Assembly: GCA_942493245.1 (NCBI GenBank) | Contig: OW818685.1 | Span: forward strand, 3,224,001-3,288,000 | DNA from: DAOPYU01 sp942493245 | GTDB taxonomy: Bacteria; Sumerlaeota; Sumerlaeia; UBA8349 | Reading direction: 5' to 3' | DNA length: 64,000 nt | In this document: piece after piece, positions 31,685-41,715 of the stretch | Numbering within the stretch: position 1 is the stretch's first letter | Layout: the number at the start of each line of letters is the position of its first letter | The notes under the pieces: model-generated | The model's input: the letters and a program-made list of their open reading frames with translations, nothing else | Told to the model about the DNA's origin: nothing | Database searches by the model: none | Position numbers and translations under genes: made by a program

Positions 31685-34294
31685 ATGATGGGAGTCAGAG
31701 AATTATTCCTCTTGATTTTCTGTTTATGGACAACCACGGGTTGGAGCCAGACGAATCTGCGCGATCCGCATATCGGGTATGTTTATCCGGCGGGCGGACG
31801 ACAAGGGACAACTGTTCTGATACGAGGCGGGGGACAGTTTTTGAATGGCTCCAAGTCCGTTGTCGTCTCGGGCACGGGGGTGCAGGCTTCGGTTGTCGGT
31901 TATGTCAAAGCCTATGGCCCACTGAACCGGGAAGAATTTCTGGAACTCAAGGAAACAATCCTGAAGAAACTGGCAGATCCGGTTTCGAAGGAGGTCAATC
32001 CATCCCGGGCTCGTCAGGAACGACGCATCGTGGCTCCGCCCAAGACCCCGGTTCCCGGGAAAGCCAGAACCCGACTCAAGGAGAAAGCTCAATCTCCGTC
32101 GAAAGCCAAGAGTCGGCCCAAGGGAAAAGGAGGGAAAGCCAAAACTCCGGTCTCGACCAACACAACGCGTAAGACCGAGGCCCCGACTCCGACCGGCGCA
32201 ACAGACAAGGCTCTGTCGAAAACTGACTCGACAAGCAAAACCACCGTGAAGAAGGAACATCCGTTATTACGGGATCTGGAAACGATGAACAGGCTGGAAC
32301 TGGACTACGTGGCGGAAACCTTTTTGATTGAAGGAGAGCCTCGCGGACGGAAGCAGATGAATCCACAGATCGCCGAAACCGTATTGATCGAGGTCGTGGT
32401 CGAGGCGGGGGCCGCGCCGGGCGATCGTGAACTCCGTATCCTGACCGCCGCTGGCCTGACCAACCCCCTGTGTTTTCAGGTCGGCGTGTTGCCAGAAGTT
32501 TTATCTCCCACCATCACCGTCGGGCAGTGGGCAGAATCTCCTCTGGGCAGGAGTTCGGCGCCCGGGGCCCGGAAGAATTCAGACGTTCCAAAGGGAGGAA
32601 TGGCAGAAAGAAGCAGGGCCAATACACCACCCACCCCACCGCTGGATCTCCCCGTACTGCTCAACGGACAGATCCAACCTGGCGAATCGGATCGCTTTCC
32701 CGTTCGGGCCAGACAGGGCCAGCAACTCGTGATTCACGTTCAGGCCCGACACCTGATCCCCTACCTGGCCGACGCGGTTCCGGGCTGGTTCCAGGCCACC
32801 CTGTCGCTGTACGATGCCCAGGGACGCGAAGTGGCCTTTTCGGACGATAACCGATTCGATCCAGACCCGATCCTCTTTTACACAGTACCGACAGATGGGG
32901 AATATCAGGTGGAAATCCGCGATGCCCTGTATCGCGGACGGAAAGATTTCGTTTACCGGATCGCAGTGGGAGAACTCCCTTATATCACCCACTTGTTCCC
33001 ACTCGGCGGTCAGACCGGTGTGGCAACAGAGGCCACGATAACGGGTTTTAACCTTCCCTGCACGCAGGTAAAGCTGAACACCCAACCGGGGACAGACTAC
33101 ATTCGGCGGCTTCAGGTCTCGCAGGCTGGCCTTCTCTCAAATTCCCCGACTTACGCAGTTGATACTTTGTCGGAAGTTCTGGAAGTCGAACCGAATGACA
33201 GCACGAAAACGGCTCAGGCAATCACGACCCACGGAATTGTCAATGGCCGCATCGCACAACCCGGGGACAAGGATGTGTTTCGATTTGAGGGACACGCCGG
33301 GGAACAGGTCGTGGCGGAAGTCTGGGCGCGCCGACTCGGTTCGCCTTTGGACGCGTTGCTGGAATTGACCGATAACGCGGGACACGTCCTGGTCCGTAAC
33401 GATGACTTCAAGGACAGGACCGCCGGCTGGCTCACCCACCATGCGGACTCCTGCCTGAGCGCAACTCTGCCGCTCGACGGCGAGTACCGCCTGATCCTCT
33501 CCGATACACAGCATCATGGGGGTGAGGAATATGGATACCGTCTGCGATTGACTCCTCCACAGCCAGACTTTTTCCTGCGCGTGACCCCCTCCAGCCTCAA
33601 CATCCCGGCCAGTCGTTCCGTTGCATTCCAGGTCCACGCCATCCGCAAACAAGGGTTTAGCGGAGCGATAGACCTGCAACTCAAAAACGCGCCGGCCAAT
33701 TTCATCCTCAGCGGCGCACGCATTCCAGCCGGACACGACAGCGTTCGCCTGACCCTGACGGCAACCGGAGAGCCGCTTGCGCAGCCAATTCCTCTGACCC
33801 TGGAAGGCTGTGCCCGTGTCGGAGCACAGACGGTCACACGACCAGCCATTCCAGCGGAAGACATGATGCAGGCATTCGCCCTGCGGCACCTGGCGCCTTC
33901 ACAGATGCTGATGGTAACGTCCAAGGGAGGCGCTGGGCGCAGGATTCCGATTGAAGCTGCCGATGGTTGGCTCCGTATTCCCGCCGGAGGCACTGCCGAA
34001 GTGCGGTTCAAGACCGCGAATATTCCGGCGCTACGCGATATCCAATTGGAATTGAATGCTCCCCCCAGGGGAATAACCTTGCAGGGAATTAACATGGTAT
34101 CCGGCAGCCTGACCCTCACCTTGAAGGCTGACGAAGCCGAGGCTCGCATCGGTTACTCGGATAATCTGATTGTTGAGGCGTTCAGCGAATCTCAGGGCGT
34201 GTCCCGTAATGCCAAATCCCCCGGACGCCAACAGCGTAACGCACTCGGTGTCCTGCCAGCCATCCCCTTTGAGATCGTAGCGCGTACCCCGTAA
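31685..34294 (+). CDS. Secreted protein with pre-peptidase C-terminal (PPC) domains
   Basis: I place the start at the first of two adjacent ATGs (31685, after GGAG), where a signal peptide begins (MMGVRELFLLIFCLWTTTGW). The 869-residue protein opens with an IPT-like domain (GYVYPAGGRQGTTVLIRGGG). A Lys/Ser/Thr-rich low-complexity linker follows at about residues 110-190 (KAQSPSKAKSRPKGKGGKA). It then has PPC-type beta domains: one at ~320-430 (GQIQPGESDRFPVRARQGQ; DGEYQVEIRDA) and one at ~515-625 (GRIAQPGDKDVFRFEGHAGE; DGEYRLILSD). It is the usual third member of the DUF1549-DUF1501 triad and is probably a surface or periplasmic partner. No enzyme domain is visible. Confidence 0.88.
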   Translation: MMGVRELFLLIFCLWTTTGWSQTNLRDPHIGYVYPAGGRQGTTVLIRGGGQFLNGSKSVVVSGTGVQASVVGYVKAYGPLNREEFLELKETILKKLADPVSKEVNPSRARQERRIVAPPKTPVPGKARTRLKEKAQSPSKAKSRPKGKGGKAKTPVSTNTTRKTEAPTPTGATDKALSKTDSTSKTTVKKEHPLLRDLETMNRLELDYVAETFLIEGEPRGRKQMNPQIAETVLIEVVVEAGAAPGDRELRILTAAGLTNPLCFQVGVLPEVLSPTITVGQWAESPLGRSSAPGARKNSDVPKGGMAERSRANTPPTPPLDLPVLLNGQIQPGESDRFPVRARQGQQLVIHVQARHLIPYLADAVPGWFQATLSLYDAQGREVAFSDDNRFDPDPILFYTVPTDGEYQVEIRDALYRGRKDFVYRIAVGELPYITHLFPLGGQTGVATEATITGFNLPCTQVKLNTQPGTDYIRRLQVSQAGLLSNSPTYAVDTLSEVLEVEPNDSTKTAQAITTHGIVNGRIAQPGDKDVFRFEGHAGEQVVAEVWARRLGSPLDALLELTDNAGHVLVRNDDFKDRTAGWLTHHADSCLSATLPLDGEYRLILSDTQHHGGEEYGYRLRLTPPQPDFFLRVTPSSLNIPASRSVAFQVHAIRKQGFSGAIDLQLKNAPANFILSGARIPAGHDSVRLTLTATGEPLAQPIPLTLEGCARVGAQTVTRPAIPAEDMMQAFALRHLAPSQMLMVTSKGGAGRRIPIEAADGWLRIPAGGTAEVRFKTANIPALRDIQLELNAPPRGITLQGINMVSGSLTLTLKADEAEARIGYSDNLIVEAFSESQGVSRNAKSPGRQQRNALGVLPAIPFEIVARTP

Positions 34295-34368
34295 CGACGA
34301 AGAGGTAGGGCATGCCCCAAGCACCGGAAAACTTCCGGAAGAAATTTCACGGAACGGAGAGTAATCCC

Positions 34369-36063
34369 ATGAAACGAGCCGTCTTAATGATCCTCATTTG
34401 TGTAATCGTCATGCCCTTGCCTGGCGACTCAACCAGGACTGGACAGGCGGGCAAAGGCCCGATCAAAGTCTTCATCCTGGCTGGGCAATCCAACATGGAA
34501 GGACAGGCGGTTGTGGACCTGGAAGGGAAAGACTACAATGAGGGCAAGGGAACGCTGGCATTTCTGATGCGCGATCCGGCGAAGGCGGAGCCCTACAAAC
34601 ATCTCAAGGACGATCAGGGGCGCTGGGCCATTCGCGATGACGTGTGGGTGCGCTATCAGCCGGAAGACGCGCCGCGCCGCGCCGGACCGCTCACGTTCGG
34701 TTTCACGCCCTACGGCGATCCCCATCATTTCGGCCCCGAACTGCAGTTTGGCCACGTTATGGGGGATCGCTTCGAGAATCAGGTGCTGCTCATCAAAACC
34801 GCCTGGGGGGGCAAGAGTCTGTATGCCGACTTCCGTCCGCCGAGCTCTGGCGGCACGGTCGGACCCTGCTACACGAAAATGCTGGAGGAGATCCGGACGG
34901 CCCTCGCGAATCTGAAATCCGAATTCCCCGGCTACGACGGCAGCGGTTATGAACTGGCGGGTTTCGTCTGGTATCAGGGATGGAACGACGGGTGCGATCC
35001 CCAGAAGGCCGTGCCTGAGTACGAACAGAATCTGGTCAATTTCATTCGGGATGTTCGCAAGAACCTGAACGCCCCGCAGTTACCGTTCGTCATTGGGGAA
35101 CTGACCGGACCGTGGGTGGAAGCGCCGGACGAATGGTCCCTGCTTCGCAAAGCCCAGGCGGCGGCCGCGGCGCAGCCGGAGTTCAAGGGGAATGTCCTGT
35201 TTGTCGAAACGCATGATTTTGTTCGCAACCCGGAGGATTCACCCCACCCAGGCCACGGCCATCACGAGTTCGGTAATGCCGAGACATACTTCCTCGTAGG
35301 CGATGCCTTGGGAAAAGGGATAAAAAGTCTGCTTGCGTCTCCGAAACGCGATGACACACCCGAGCCATCAAAACCCACTTCGCACACCCTCCGGCAGATG
35401 GAAGGCTGGACCGTGCGCGTGGACGACCGTCTGCTGTCGTCGCCCCATGAAGAAGAGGGCAAGCGCGCGTTGCGATTTCTGGAGAACAAACTCTCCGACA
35501 TCAAGGCCGTGGTGGCGCCGGAACCGCTGGCAAAACTCATGGCTGTCCCCATTATTCTCGATCTGAGCCACGGGAAACTGGGTTCGATGCAATACCACCC
35601 CAGCGCCGATTGGCTGAAGGGAAATGGCTATTCGACCGACCTTGCGAAGTGCGTCCATATCCCCGAGGTGGCGGACCTGGTGACGTCCCGCAACATCAAC
35701 GAACAGCCCTGGGTGGTGCTGCATGAACTTGCCCACGCGTACCACGACCAGGTGCTGGGCTTCGAGGAACCCCGGATTCTCAAGGCTTATGAAAATTTCA
35801 AGAAAAGTGGTCGGGGGGAAAAGGCGCTTCTCTACGATGGCTCACGCGTGCGGCATTACGGCCTGACCGACCAGAAAGAATTCTTCGCCGAAATGACCGA
35901 ATCCTATTTCGGCCTGGACGATTTTTTCCCCTTCAACCGGGCGGAACTGATGACAGCCGAACCGGAAATCTACGAACTGATGCAGACTATTTGGGGACCT
36001 ATTGCGGGTGTCCCACTCCGATCCTCCAGTGAGGGGAAACGGACAAGGATTAAACCCGTTTAA
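34369..36063 (+). CDS. SGNH sialate-O-acetylesterase-like domain joined to an HExxH peptidase-like domain
   Basis: The ATG at 34369, with GGAGAG upstream, starts a signal peptide (~1-24). Residues ~28-320 are a SASA-type SGNH hydrolase: VFILAGQSNMEG with nucleophile Ser41, LIKTAWGGKSL, GFVWYQGWNDG (block III Asn) and the C-terminal HHEFGNAETYFLVGDAL with the catalytic His. Residues ~345-564 form a second domain with VVLHELAHAYHDQ (His452, Glu453, His456) and EFFAEMTESYFG, which fits a gluzincin-like zinc site with a downstream Glu ligand. Such fusions would remove acetyl groups and act on protein or another target. No linker frameshift is seen, so the fusion looks genuine. It follows the triad by 74 bp on the same strand. 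Confidence 0.85.
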   Translation: MKRAVLMILICVIVMPLPGDSTRTGQAGKGPIKVFILAGQSNMEGQAVVDLEGKDYNEGKGTLAFLMRDPAKAEPYKHLKDDQGRWAIRDDVWVRYQPEDAPRRAGPLTFGFTPYGDPHHFGPELQFGHVMGDRFENQVLLIKTAWGGKSLYADFRPPSSGGTVGPCYTKMLEEIRTALANLKSEFPGYDGSGYELAGFVWYQGWNDGCDPQKAVPEYEQNLVNFIRDVRKNLNAPQLPFVIGELTGPWVEAPDEWSLLRKAQAAAAAQPEFKGNVLFVETHDFVRNPEDSPHPGHGHHEFGNAETYFLVGDALGKGIKSLLASPKRDDTPEPSKPTSHTLRQMEGWTVRVDDRLLSSPHEEEGKRALRFLENKLSDIKAVVAPEPLAKLMAVPIILDLSHGKLGSMQYHPSADWLKGNGYSTDLAKCVHIPEVADLVTSRNINEQPWVVLHELAHAYHDQVLGFEEPRILKAYENFKKSGRGEKALLYDGSRVRHYGLTDQKEFFAEMTESYFGLDDFFPFNRAELMTAEPEIYELMQTIWGPIAGVPLRSSSEGKRTRIKPV

Positions 36064-36371
36064 CAGAAAATCACGGTTAAGATAGCGTTGGGAAATGAAA
36101 GATTGCGGACGCGAAATTTTCCCGGAGAGATCCCGTTGGTTCAACCCTGCCGACTTTCGCGCTTGAATCAGCATTTCCCGAAAGATCTGGTATTTTCTGG
36201 TAAAAACAGATTTTGTCATTGCATGATCGCTCCACAAACTTGCGTGATTATAGATACACTCTCAAAATATCCCAAATCGGGTTCATCCGCGATTCAAGCC
36301 CGAATCAAAACATTCGAGACCCCATACACAATACGGAAAAGATTTCCACACTTTGTCATCCCCCCCACCGC
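36064..36371. other. 308-bp intergenic stretch
   Basis: AT-richer than the flanking genes. I see no gene, RNA or clear hairpin; it ends at the promoter of the M1 peptidase gene. Confidence 0.5.
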
Positions 36372-36401
36372 TTGACAGTACCGGGGGAAAGCCGGTAGGC
36401 T
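36372..36401 (+). promoter_or_regulatory. Sigma-70-type promoter of the M1 peptidase / kinase unit
   Basis: TTGACA (36372-36377) and TAGGCT (36396-36401) are separated by 18 bases. Transcription would start near 36408, giving a very short leader that still includes the AGAGG ribosome-binding site before ATG 36424. Confidence 0.6.
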
Positions 36402-36423
36402 TTATCTGAGAGGAACTTGACCC

Positions 36424-38994
36424 ATGACCCGAATCATCCACCATTCATTTAGAAAAATAGCCCCCCCGGTCTCATCTTTCTTCCCGGCCTTCGGCCCGCG
36501 TCTCAAAAGCCTCCTTCTGGTTTTGATAACACTCGGGGTGTGCGCGGCCACAGCCCAGGCCCTGCCTCCCGAGGTCGCTCAGCGTCCCCGGGAAACCCTC
36601 CTGCGGCTCGAACTTCCAGCCGACACAGGCATCCGGCAGGAATCTCCCCTTCCCGCTTCTGTGCTCAGCCGTTCGGACACCGGCGTGACCGCCATTTTTC
36701 GGGTCACCCCGACACAAAAACCCAAGGCGCTGACTCTGCGAGTGACACGAAAAATTTCCTCCGATACGGACAAAGGAAAAACCACTTCGCCCCCGTCCGA
36801 TACTCCCGCTCCAGCCATCCGCCTCAACGACGAGCCCCTGCCGGTGCGCGCCGTCCGGGGCGCCGACGGGTGGTATTTTCTGATCCCTCCCAACGCCTCC
36901 CGAGAGGGGCGCAACACCGTTTCGGTGGTCTGGCCCGGCTCGGCCATCCGCCGTCCCACAGAAATTCTGGAAATAATCACCCTTGAAGAGACCTTCGAGA
37001 CCGTGCATTTTGCCCGAGTTTTCGGGCAGTCGGTCGCCCGCATCCAACCGCCCGCCGACCCCAGTCAGGCAAACTACGACGCCCTGCACTACGACTTGAG
37101 TATCCGGCTCGCATCGAACGCCACGATTCCCGCCGCGACGCTCGTCCTGACTGCCCGCAGCCTCGTGGACAACCTCCAGACCGTCGCGCTCGACCTGGAC
37201 GACAACAGCGGGAAACTGACCGTCACCGGGGTGGACACCGGAATCACGACACAGCCCCTCTCTTACACCCACGACGGGTCAGCCGACCGCCTCTTTATCA
37301 CCCTCGCCGCGCCGGTTTCGCAACCCTCGACTTTCACCCTGCGCGTACGCTACCAGGGTATCCCGAACCCCAACAGCGCTTTCGGGGCGGCATTCGGCGC
37401 CGACACGCATGGACCCAATAACACCCCGATCATCTCTACCCTCAGCGAGCCTTATGGCGCACGAACCTGGTGGCCCTGCAAGGATCTGCCGGATGACAAG
37501 GCCACCCAGATCACCCGCATCACCTGCGCGAAAGCCTACACGGCGGTCTCGAACGGGTCGCTCGTTTCGAACACGGACAATGGAAACAACACCCGCACGT
37601 TCGTCTGGAATGAGACCTATCCGATTTCCACCTACCTGGTCTCGGTCACCTGTACCAACTTCCAGATGGCGGAAAGCGCCTACACGGCGCTGGACGGCCA
37701 GACCACCATGCCTGTCCAGCACTACGTCTATCCGGAATATTACACCTACGACGGCCCGGCTGCCCTGCCCGGTACCATCCGCGCGCTCGAGGTCTTCGCC
37801 GAACTGTTCGGTGAGTACCCCTTCCTTGCCGAAAAGTACAGCAACGTCTCCTTCCCCTGGGGCGGGGGCATGGAACACCAGACCTGTACCAGCATGTACC
37901 CGCAGGGTTTGGGACCCAATGGCCTGGGGGGAGTCAACATCCACGAAACGGCTCATCAGTGGTTCGGCGACCTGGTCACCATGAAGCATTTCGACCACCT
38001 GTGGCTCAATGAAGGCTTTGCCACCTACTGCGAGGCGCTCTTCCGCGAGCACGAATCGGGCAAGGCGGCCTACCACTCGCTCGTCAATGGCTGGTGGGTG
38101 TACGACGCCGTTCCGCTGGTCAGCGACCACGCCGACGATTTCAACGGCGGCGTTGTGTACAACAAGGGGGGCTGGGTGCTCCACATGCTGCGCCATGTCG
38201 TGGGTGACGCGGCCTTCTTTCAATCCATCCGCGCTTACCTGCAAGACCCCGCACACGCCTACGGCAACGCGCTCTCGAAAGATTTTCAGGCGCACGTCGA
38301 GGCCGCCAGCGGGCGCAACCTTGACTGGTTCTTCACCCCCTGGCTCTACCTGGCCGGGCGTCCCTCTTATCAATACGCCTGGCGCACCGCCCAGGAAAAC
38401 GGCCAACCAGTCCTCTACTTCTGGACCGATCAGGTCCAGACCCAGGGGCTTTTTTCCATGCCGGTGGACCTGCTCGTTCAGGATGCTTCGGGCACCTCCT
38501 CCTCGCTGAAACAGCTCCAGGTCAGCGACCGGAACCAGGCCTTCAAGATTCCGCTGGGCGACCTGACCCCGTCCAATGTCACGTGGGATCCGAACAACTG
38601 GGTTCTCGACGAAGCCACTCAAGTAGCCTTCCCCAATCAGGCGCTCTGGGTAAACCCGACCCAACTGGATTTTGGTTCCGTAGCCCTCGGTGAAAACCGG
38701 CGATTGACCCTGGAGACCGAGAATCTCGGGACCACCACGACCCTGCTGGAAGCCGTTACGATCGAAGACGACCCAGGCGGCGCGTTCTCCCTGGTCACTT
38801 CGACCACCCTCCCCGTGAATCTGGACCCCGCTCCGGGTGGTATAACCTCCTTCACCCTCCAGTTCACCCCTCCGGCGCCCGGCGAATACACACAAGCCAG
38901 ACTGACCCTCAAAACCCCGGACAAAACGCTCTCAGTTCCCCTGTCCGGATCGGGGAAGGTGCGCCACGTTCCCTCAACCATCTTCGTGCATTGA
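36424..38994 (+). CDS. Secreted M1-family (aminopeptidase N-like) metallopeptidase
   Basis: The 856-residue protein has a signal peptide (~25-47) and an M1 layout. An N-terminal beta-saddle (~205-370; YDALHYDLSIRL, PYGARTWWPCKDLPDDKA) leads to the exopeptidase motif as GGGMEHQT (Glu484), then HETAHQWFGD (His507, Glu508, His511) with NEGFATYCEAL (third ligand Glu530). The usual GAMEN is GGMEH here, which is common in bacterial M1 groups. After the helical domain (~560-680), the C-terminus (from ~735) is an ASPM/choice-of-anchor-D type Ig fold (LDFGSVALGENRRLTLETENLG). Residues 60-200 form an extra beta domain not typical of the family. It is likely periplasmic or surface-bound. A kinase gene starts 17 bp after its stop. 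Confidence 0.93.
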   Translation: MTRIIHHSFRKIAPPVSSFFPAFGPRLKSLLLVLITLGVCAATAQALPPEVAQRPRETLLRLELPADTGIRQESPLPASVLSRSDTGVTAIFRVTPTQKPKALTLRVTRKISSDTDKGKTTSPPSDTPAPAIRLNDEPLPVRAVRGADGWYFLIPPNASREGRNTVSVVWPGSAIRRPTEILEIITLEETFETVHFARVFGQSVARIQPPADPSQANYDALHYDLSIRLASNATIPAATLVLTARSLVDNLQTVALDLDDNSGKLTVTGVDTGITTQPLSYTHDGSADRLFITLAAPVSQPSTFTLRVRYQGIPNPNSAFGAAFGADTHGPNNTPIISTLSEPYGARTWWPCKDLPDDKATQITRITCAKAYTAVSNGSLVSNTDNGNNTRTFVWNETYPISTYLVSVTCTNFQMAESAYTALDGQTTMPVQHYVYPEYYTYDGPAALPGTIRALEVFAELFGEYPFLAEKYSNVSFPWGGGMEHQTCTSMYPQGLGPNGLGGVNIHETAHQWFGDLVTMKHFDHLWLNEGFATYCEALFREHESGKAAYHSLVNGWWVYDAVPLVSDHADDFNGGVVYNKGGWVLHMLRHVVGDAAFFQSIRAYLQDPAHAYGNALSKDFQAHVEAASGRNLDWFFTPWLYLAGRPSYQYAWRTAQENGQPVLYFWTDQVQTQGLFSMPVDLLVQDASGTSSSLKQLQVSDRNQAFKIPLGDLTPSNVTWDPNNWVLDEATQVAFPNQALWVNPTQLDFGSVALGENRRLTLETENLGTTTTLLEAVTIEDDPGGAFSLVTSTTLPVNLDPAPGGITSFTLQFTPPAPGEYTQARLTLKTPDKTLSVPLSGSGKVRHVPSTIFVH

Positions 38995-39011
38995 CGCGAA
39001 AGGGCCTTATC

Positions 39012-40604
39012 ATGACCGACCTCCTGGTGCAATTGGGCGCAGACGCCGGGCATATCTTCCCGCTCATTAAGGAAACGACCACCCTCGGTCGCCATTCCGA
39101 CAACGACATCGCCCTCAACGACGCCACCGCCTCGCGCTTTCACGCGCAGATTTTCTGCGATTCCCAGAACTGCCGCATCCGCGACCTGAACAGCACGCAC
39201 GGCACCTTCGTCAACAACCGCCGGGCCGAACCGGAACTCGAACTCACCCCCAACGACCTCATCCGCATCGGCGCCACAGAAATGCGGTTCCGTACGGGCG
39301 AAACCACCGCTTCCGCCTCGCTCCAGTTCGCCCCTGCCGATACGCCCTACCTCGACGAACGTTCGATCGCCTTCAGTCTCCCCATCACCGAACGCTCACG
39401 CGAGGCCCTCTCGAAACAACACCTCCAGCGGCTCGCCAGCGTGGCCGAGGCTCTCCAGTCGGTCTTCGACCTCGACGAATTGCTCGGCGCCCTCATGGAC
39501 ATGCTGTTCGACATTTTCAAACCCGACCGGGGCATTATCCTCTTGCGCGACGAAACCACGGGCGACCTGATCCCCCGCGTCAAACGTCCCCGTCACGAAA
39601 ACCAGCCGATCAGCGCCACCATTCTGAAGAAAGCCATAGACGGCCACATCGCCCTGCTCATCTCCGATATCGCCGGAGACGAACGCTTCAACGCCGCAGA
39701 AAGCATCGTGGCGCAGTCCATCCTCGCCGCCATCTGCTGTCCGCTCGTGTGCCGCGACAAAGTTCTGGGGGTTCTCTACATTGACACCAAATCGCACCTC
39801 CTGACCTACCAGAAGGAAGACCTCACGCTCCTCAACATCATCGCCGCCAACGCCGCCATCGCCATAGACGACGCCCTGCTCGTCCAGCAGAAACTCGAAG
39901 CCGAACGCCTCGCCGCCGCCGGTCTCGCCGTCGCCAACATCTCGCACTACATCAAAAACCTCCTGACCGGCATTTCCGGTTCTTCGCAACTCATCGAAAT
40001 GGGCCTCGAGGGCCAGAACCTCAAAATCGTCCAGGAGGCCTGGCCGATCCTCAAACGCGCCAACGACCGCATCGCCGGCCTGGTGCGCGACATGCTCACC
40101 TATTCTCGAAAACGCGAACCGGAGATCGAGGAAGGAAACCTCAACGACCTGCTGAAAGAGGTGTGCGAAAGCCAGGCGCCTCGAGCGGAACTGGCCCACT
40201 GTTCCATCATTCTGGAACTCGCAGACGACCTCCCCCTTTCGTATTTCGACCCCCACGGCCTCCACGACACCCTGCTGAACCTGGTGGGTAACGCCATCGA
40301 GGCCTGTGAAGCGATCCCCGACAGCCGGATCACGCTGCGCTCCGGGTACAACCCCGAAACCGACAATCTGTGGGTCTGGATCACCGATACCGGCCCCGGC
40401 ATCCCGGAAAACATCCGCAAACGCATCCTCGATCCCTTCTTCAGCACCAAGGGATCACGGGGCACCGGGCTGGGACTGGCCATCGCCCGCAAGACCCTCG
40501 AAGAACACGGGGGCCACCTTTCCGTCGAATCGGAAGCGGGCAACGGCGCGACCTTCAAAATCCGCCTCCCCCGAGCCGGAAAACCGGGAAACGGCCCGGC
40601 CTGA
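39012..40604 (+). CDS. FHA-GAF sensor histidine kinase
   Basis: The ATG at 39012 follows AAAGGG; the frame is open to 38991 but that start would overlap the upstream stop. The 530-residue cytoplasmic protein contains an FHA domain (~1-95; TLGRHSDNDIALND, SRFHAQIF, NSTHGTFVNNR), which binds phosphothreonine. A GAF domain follows (~140-295; ICCPLVCRDKVLGVLYID), then a dimerisation/phosphoacceptor region with His312 in ANISHYIKNLL and an HATPase (NLVGNAIEA, ITDTGPGIP, GTGLGLAIARKTLEEHGG). The SHxIKN H-box is a recognised non-classical type. No membrane segment or receiver domain is present and no response regulator is nearby, so its partner lies elsewhere. It may be translated with the upstream peptidase. 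Confidence 0.93.
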   Translation: MTDLLVQLGADAGHIFPLIKETTTLGRHSDNDIALNDATASRFHAQIFCDSQNCRIRDLNSTHGTFVNNRRAEPELELTPNDLIRIGATEMRFRTGETTASASLQFAPADTPYLDERSIAFSLPITERSREALSKQHLQRLASVAEALQSVFDLDELLGALMDMLFDIFKPDRGIILLRDETTGDLIPRVKRPRHENQPISATILKKAIDGHIALLISDIAGDERFNAAESIVAQSILAAICCPLVCRDKVLGVLYIDTKSHLLTYQKEDLTLLNIIAANAAIAIDDALLVQQKLEAERLAAAGLAVANISHYIKNLLTGISGSSQLIEMGLEGQNLKIVQEAWPILKRANDRIAGLVRDMLTYSRKREPEIEEGNLNDLLKEVCESQAPRAELAHCSIILELADDLPLSYFDPHGLHDTLLNLVGNAIEACEAIPDSRITLRSGYNPETDNLWVWITDTGPGIPENIRKRILDPFFSTKGSRGTGLGLAIARKTLEEHGGHLSVESEAGNGATFKIRLPRAGKPGNGPA

Positions 40605-40742
40605 TTTTCCCGACTCACAAGATTGAGAATCCTCCGCGGGTTGGAAGGTCAAATCGGCCATGCCCGGTATCAAACCACAACAGTAACAGTAAGCGTCTAT
40701 TTAAAAACAGAAGTTGAGGGCCTATAGTCCGGTTTTCTTTCA

Positions 40743-40761
40743 GGCGGGCGGGACGCCCGCC
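40743..40761. repeat. GC-rich dispersed hairpin
   Basis: GGCGGGC-GGGAC-GCCCGCC forms a 7-bp perfect stem. It lies ~140 bp past the kinase stop. This sequence is a common extragenic palindrome in many bacterial genomes and may double as a terminator, though no T-run follows. Confidence 0.6.
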
Positions 40762-40777
40762 CTCCCAGAAGGTCATT

Positions 40778-41715
40778 TTAAGGGGAAAATGGATCCTCCG
40801 GGATTGAAGACCCTTTTGCCACATTCTTGGAAGAATTGCGGAACGCTGATTTATTAGGGGATATGGATTGGTCTGTTTCGTGCGGTTCGTCCGATCCGTT
40901 GCCATGGAAAGGATCGGTGGGCGGGGTGTCCTGCGGTTCCGGGTGGGTCGGCAGGTAGTAGAGTTGGATCTCGATCTCGTCCTTCCCAATGGTGATTCTT
41001 TCGACAATGGCCTGAACCACCTGACTCTTGCCTTCGTGGGAGAGTTCCGACCAGCGGCCGTAGAGGTCGCGGGTCTGGTTGCAGCACTTGTGGCAGACGT
41101 ATTTGGGGGTATTCGACTTGACGTACATCTTGGTTCCGCACACGCCACACCAGGTCAAACCCCCGAAAAGGTGAACCGGGTTCCTGGCGCGCGGTTGCCG
41201 GTTGGCTTGCTGCCGGGACAGAATCGCATTGCAGCGATCCCACAATTCTTCCGAAACGATCGGTTCGCATTCGGTGAAGACCCATTCGCTCTCGGGTTTG
41301 TACTCCCAGTGCTTGGGAGTGTCCACATTCTTGGTGAAGTTAGCCCGCCGCACCCCTTTGGCTGTGGAGTCCTTGAGGATATAGTCGAGCGTTGTGCCTT
41401 GGAACAGGCGCCCCTGACGCGCCCGGTACCCCATCTCGTTGAGCATCCGGGCCACCGTTTTCTTGCGCTGGTGCTGGGCGAACAGTCATAGGCCAGTTTG
41501 CGGACAGGCGCTTCTTCCGGGTGGGGAACGAATTTTTTGTCCTTCCACTGGTAACCGTAGGGGGCCGCACCGCCCAGAGACTTGCCGAGGCGAGCCCGGA
41601 TGGGGATGGAAGCGGCGACCCACGAAGCGATTTCCTCGCGCTCCCAGTGGGCCATGGCGGCGATCATCGTGTAGAACAGGCGGCCCGGAGCACATGTTCC
41701 GAACGGGGGCCCCAC
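40778..41715 (-). pseudogene. Serine recombinase (large resolvase) remnant
   Basis: Two frames join at about 41490. The upstream part encodes the end of a resolvase catalytic domain (PGRLFYTMIAAMAHWEREEI, ARLGKSLGGAAPYGYQW). The downstream part encodes the recombinase domain (KTVARMLNEMGYRARQG), the zinc ribbon (LTWCGVCGTKMYVKSN...YVCHKCC) and a C-terminal tail. The N-terminal ~100 residues with the nucleophilic serine are missing, because the sequence is cut near 41690 and runs into an unrelated ATPase fragment. A frameshift plus truncation makes it non-functional. It is likely the integrase of a decayed mobile element together with the two remnants beside it. Confidence 0.85.
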
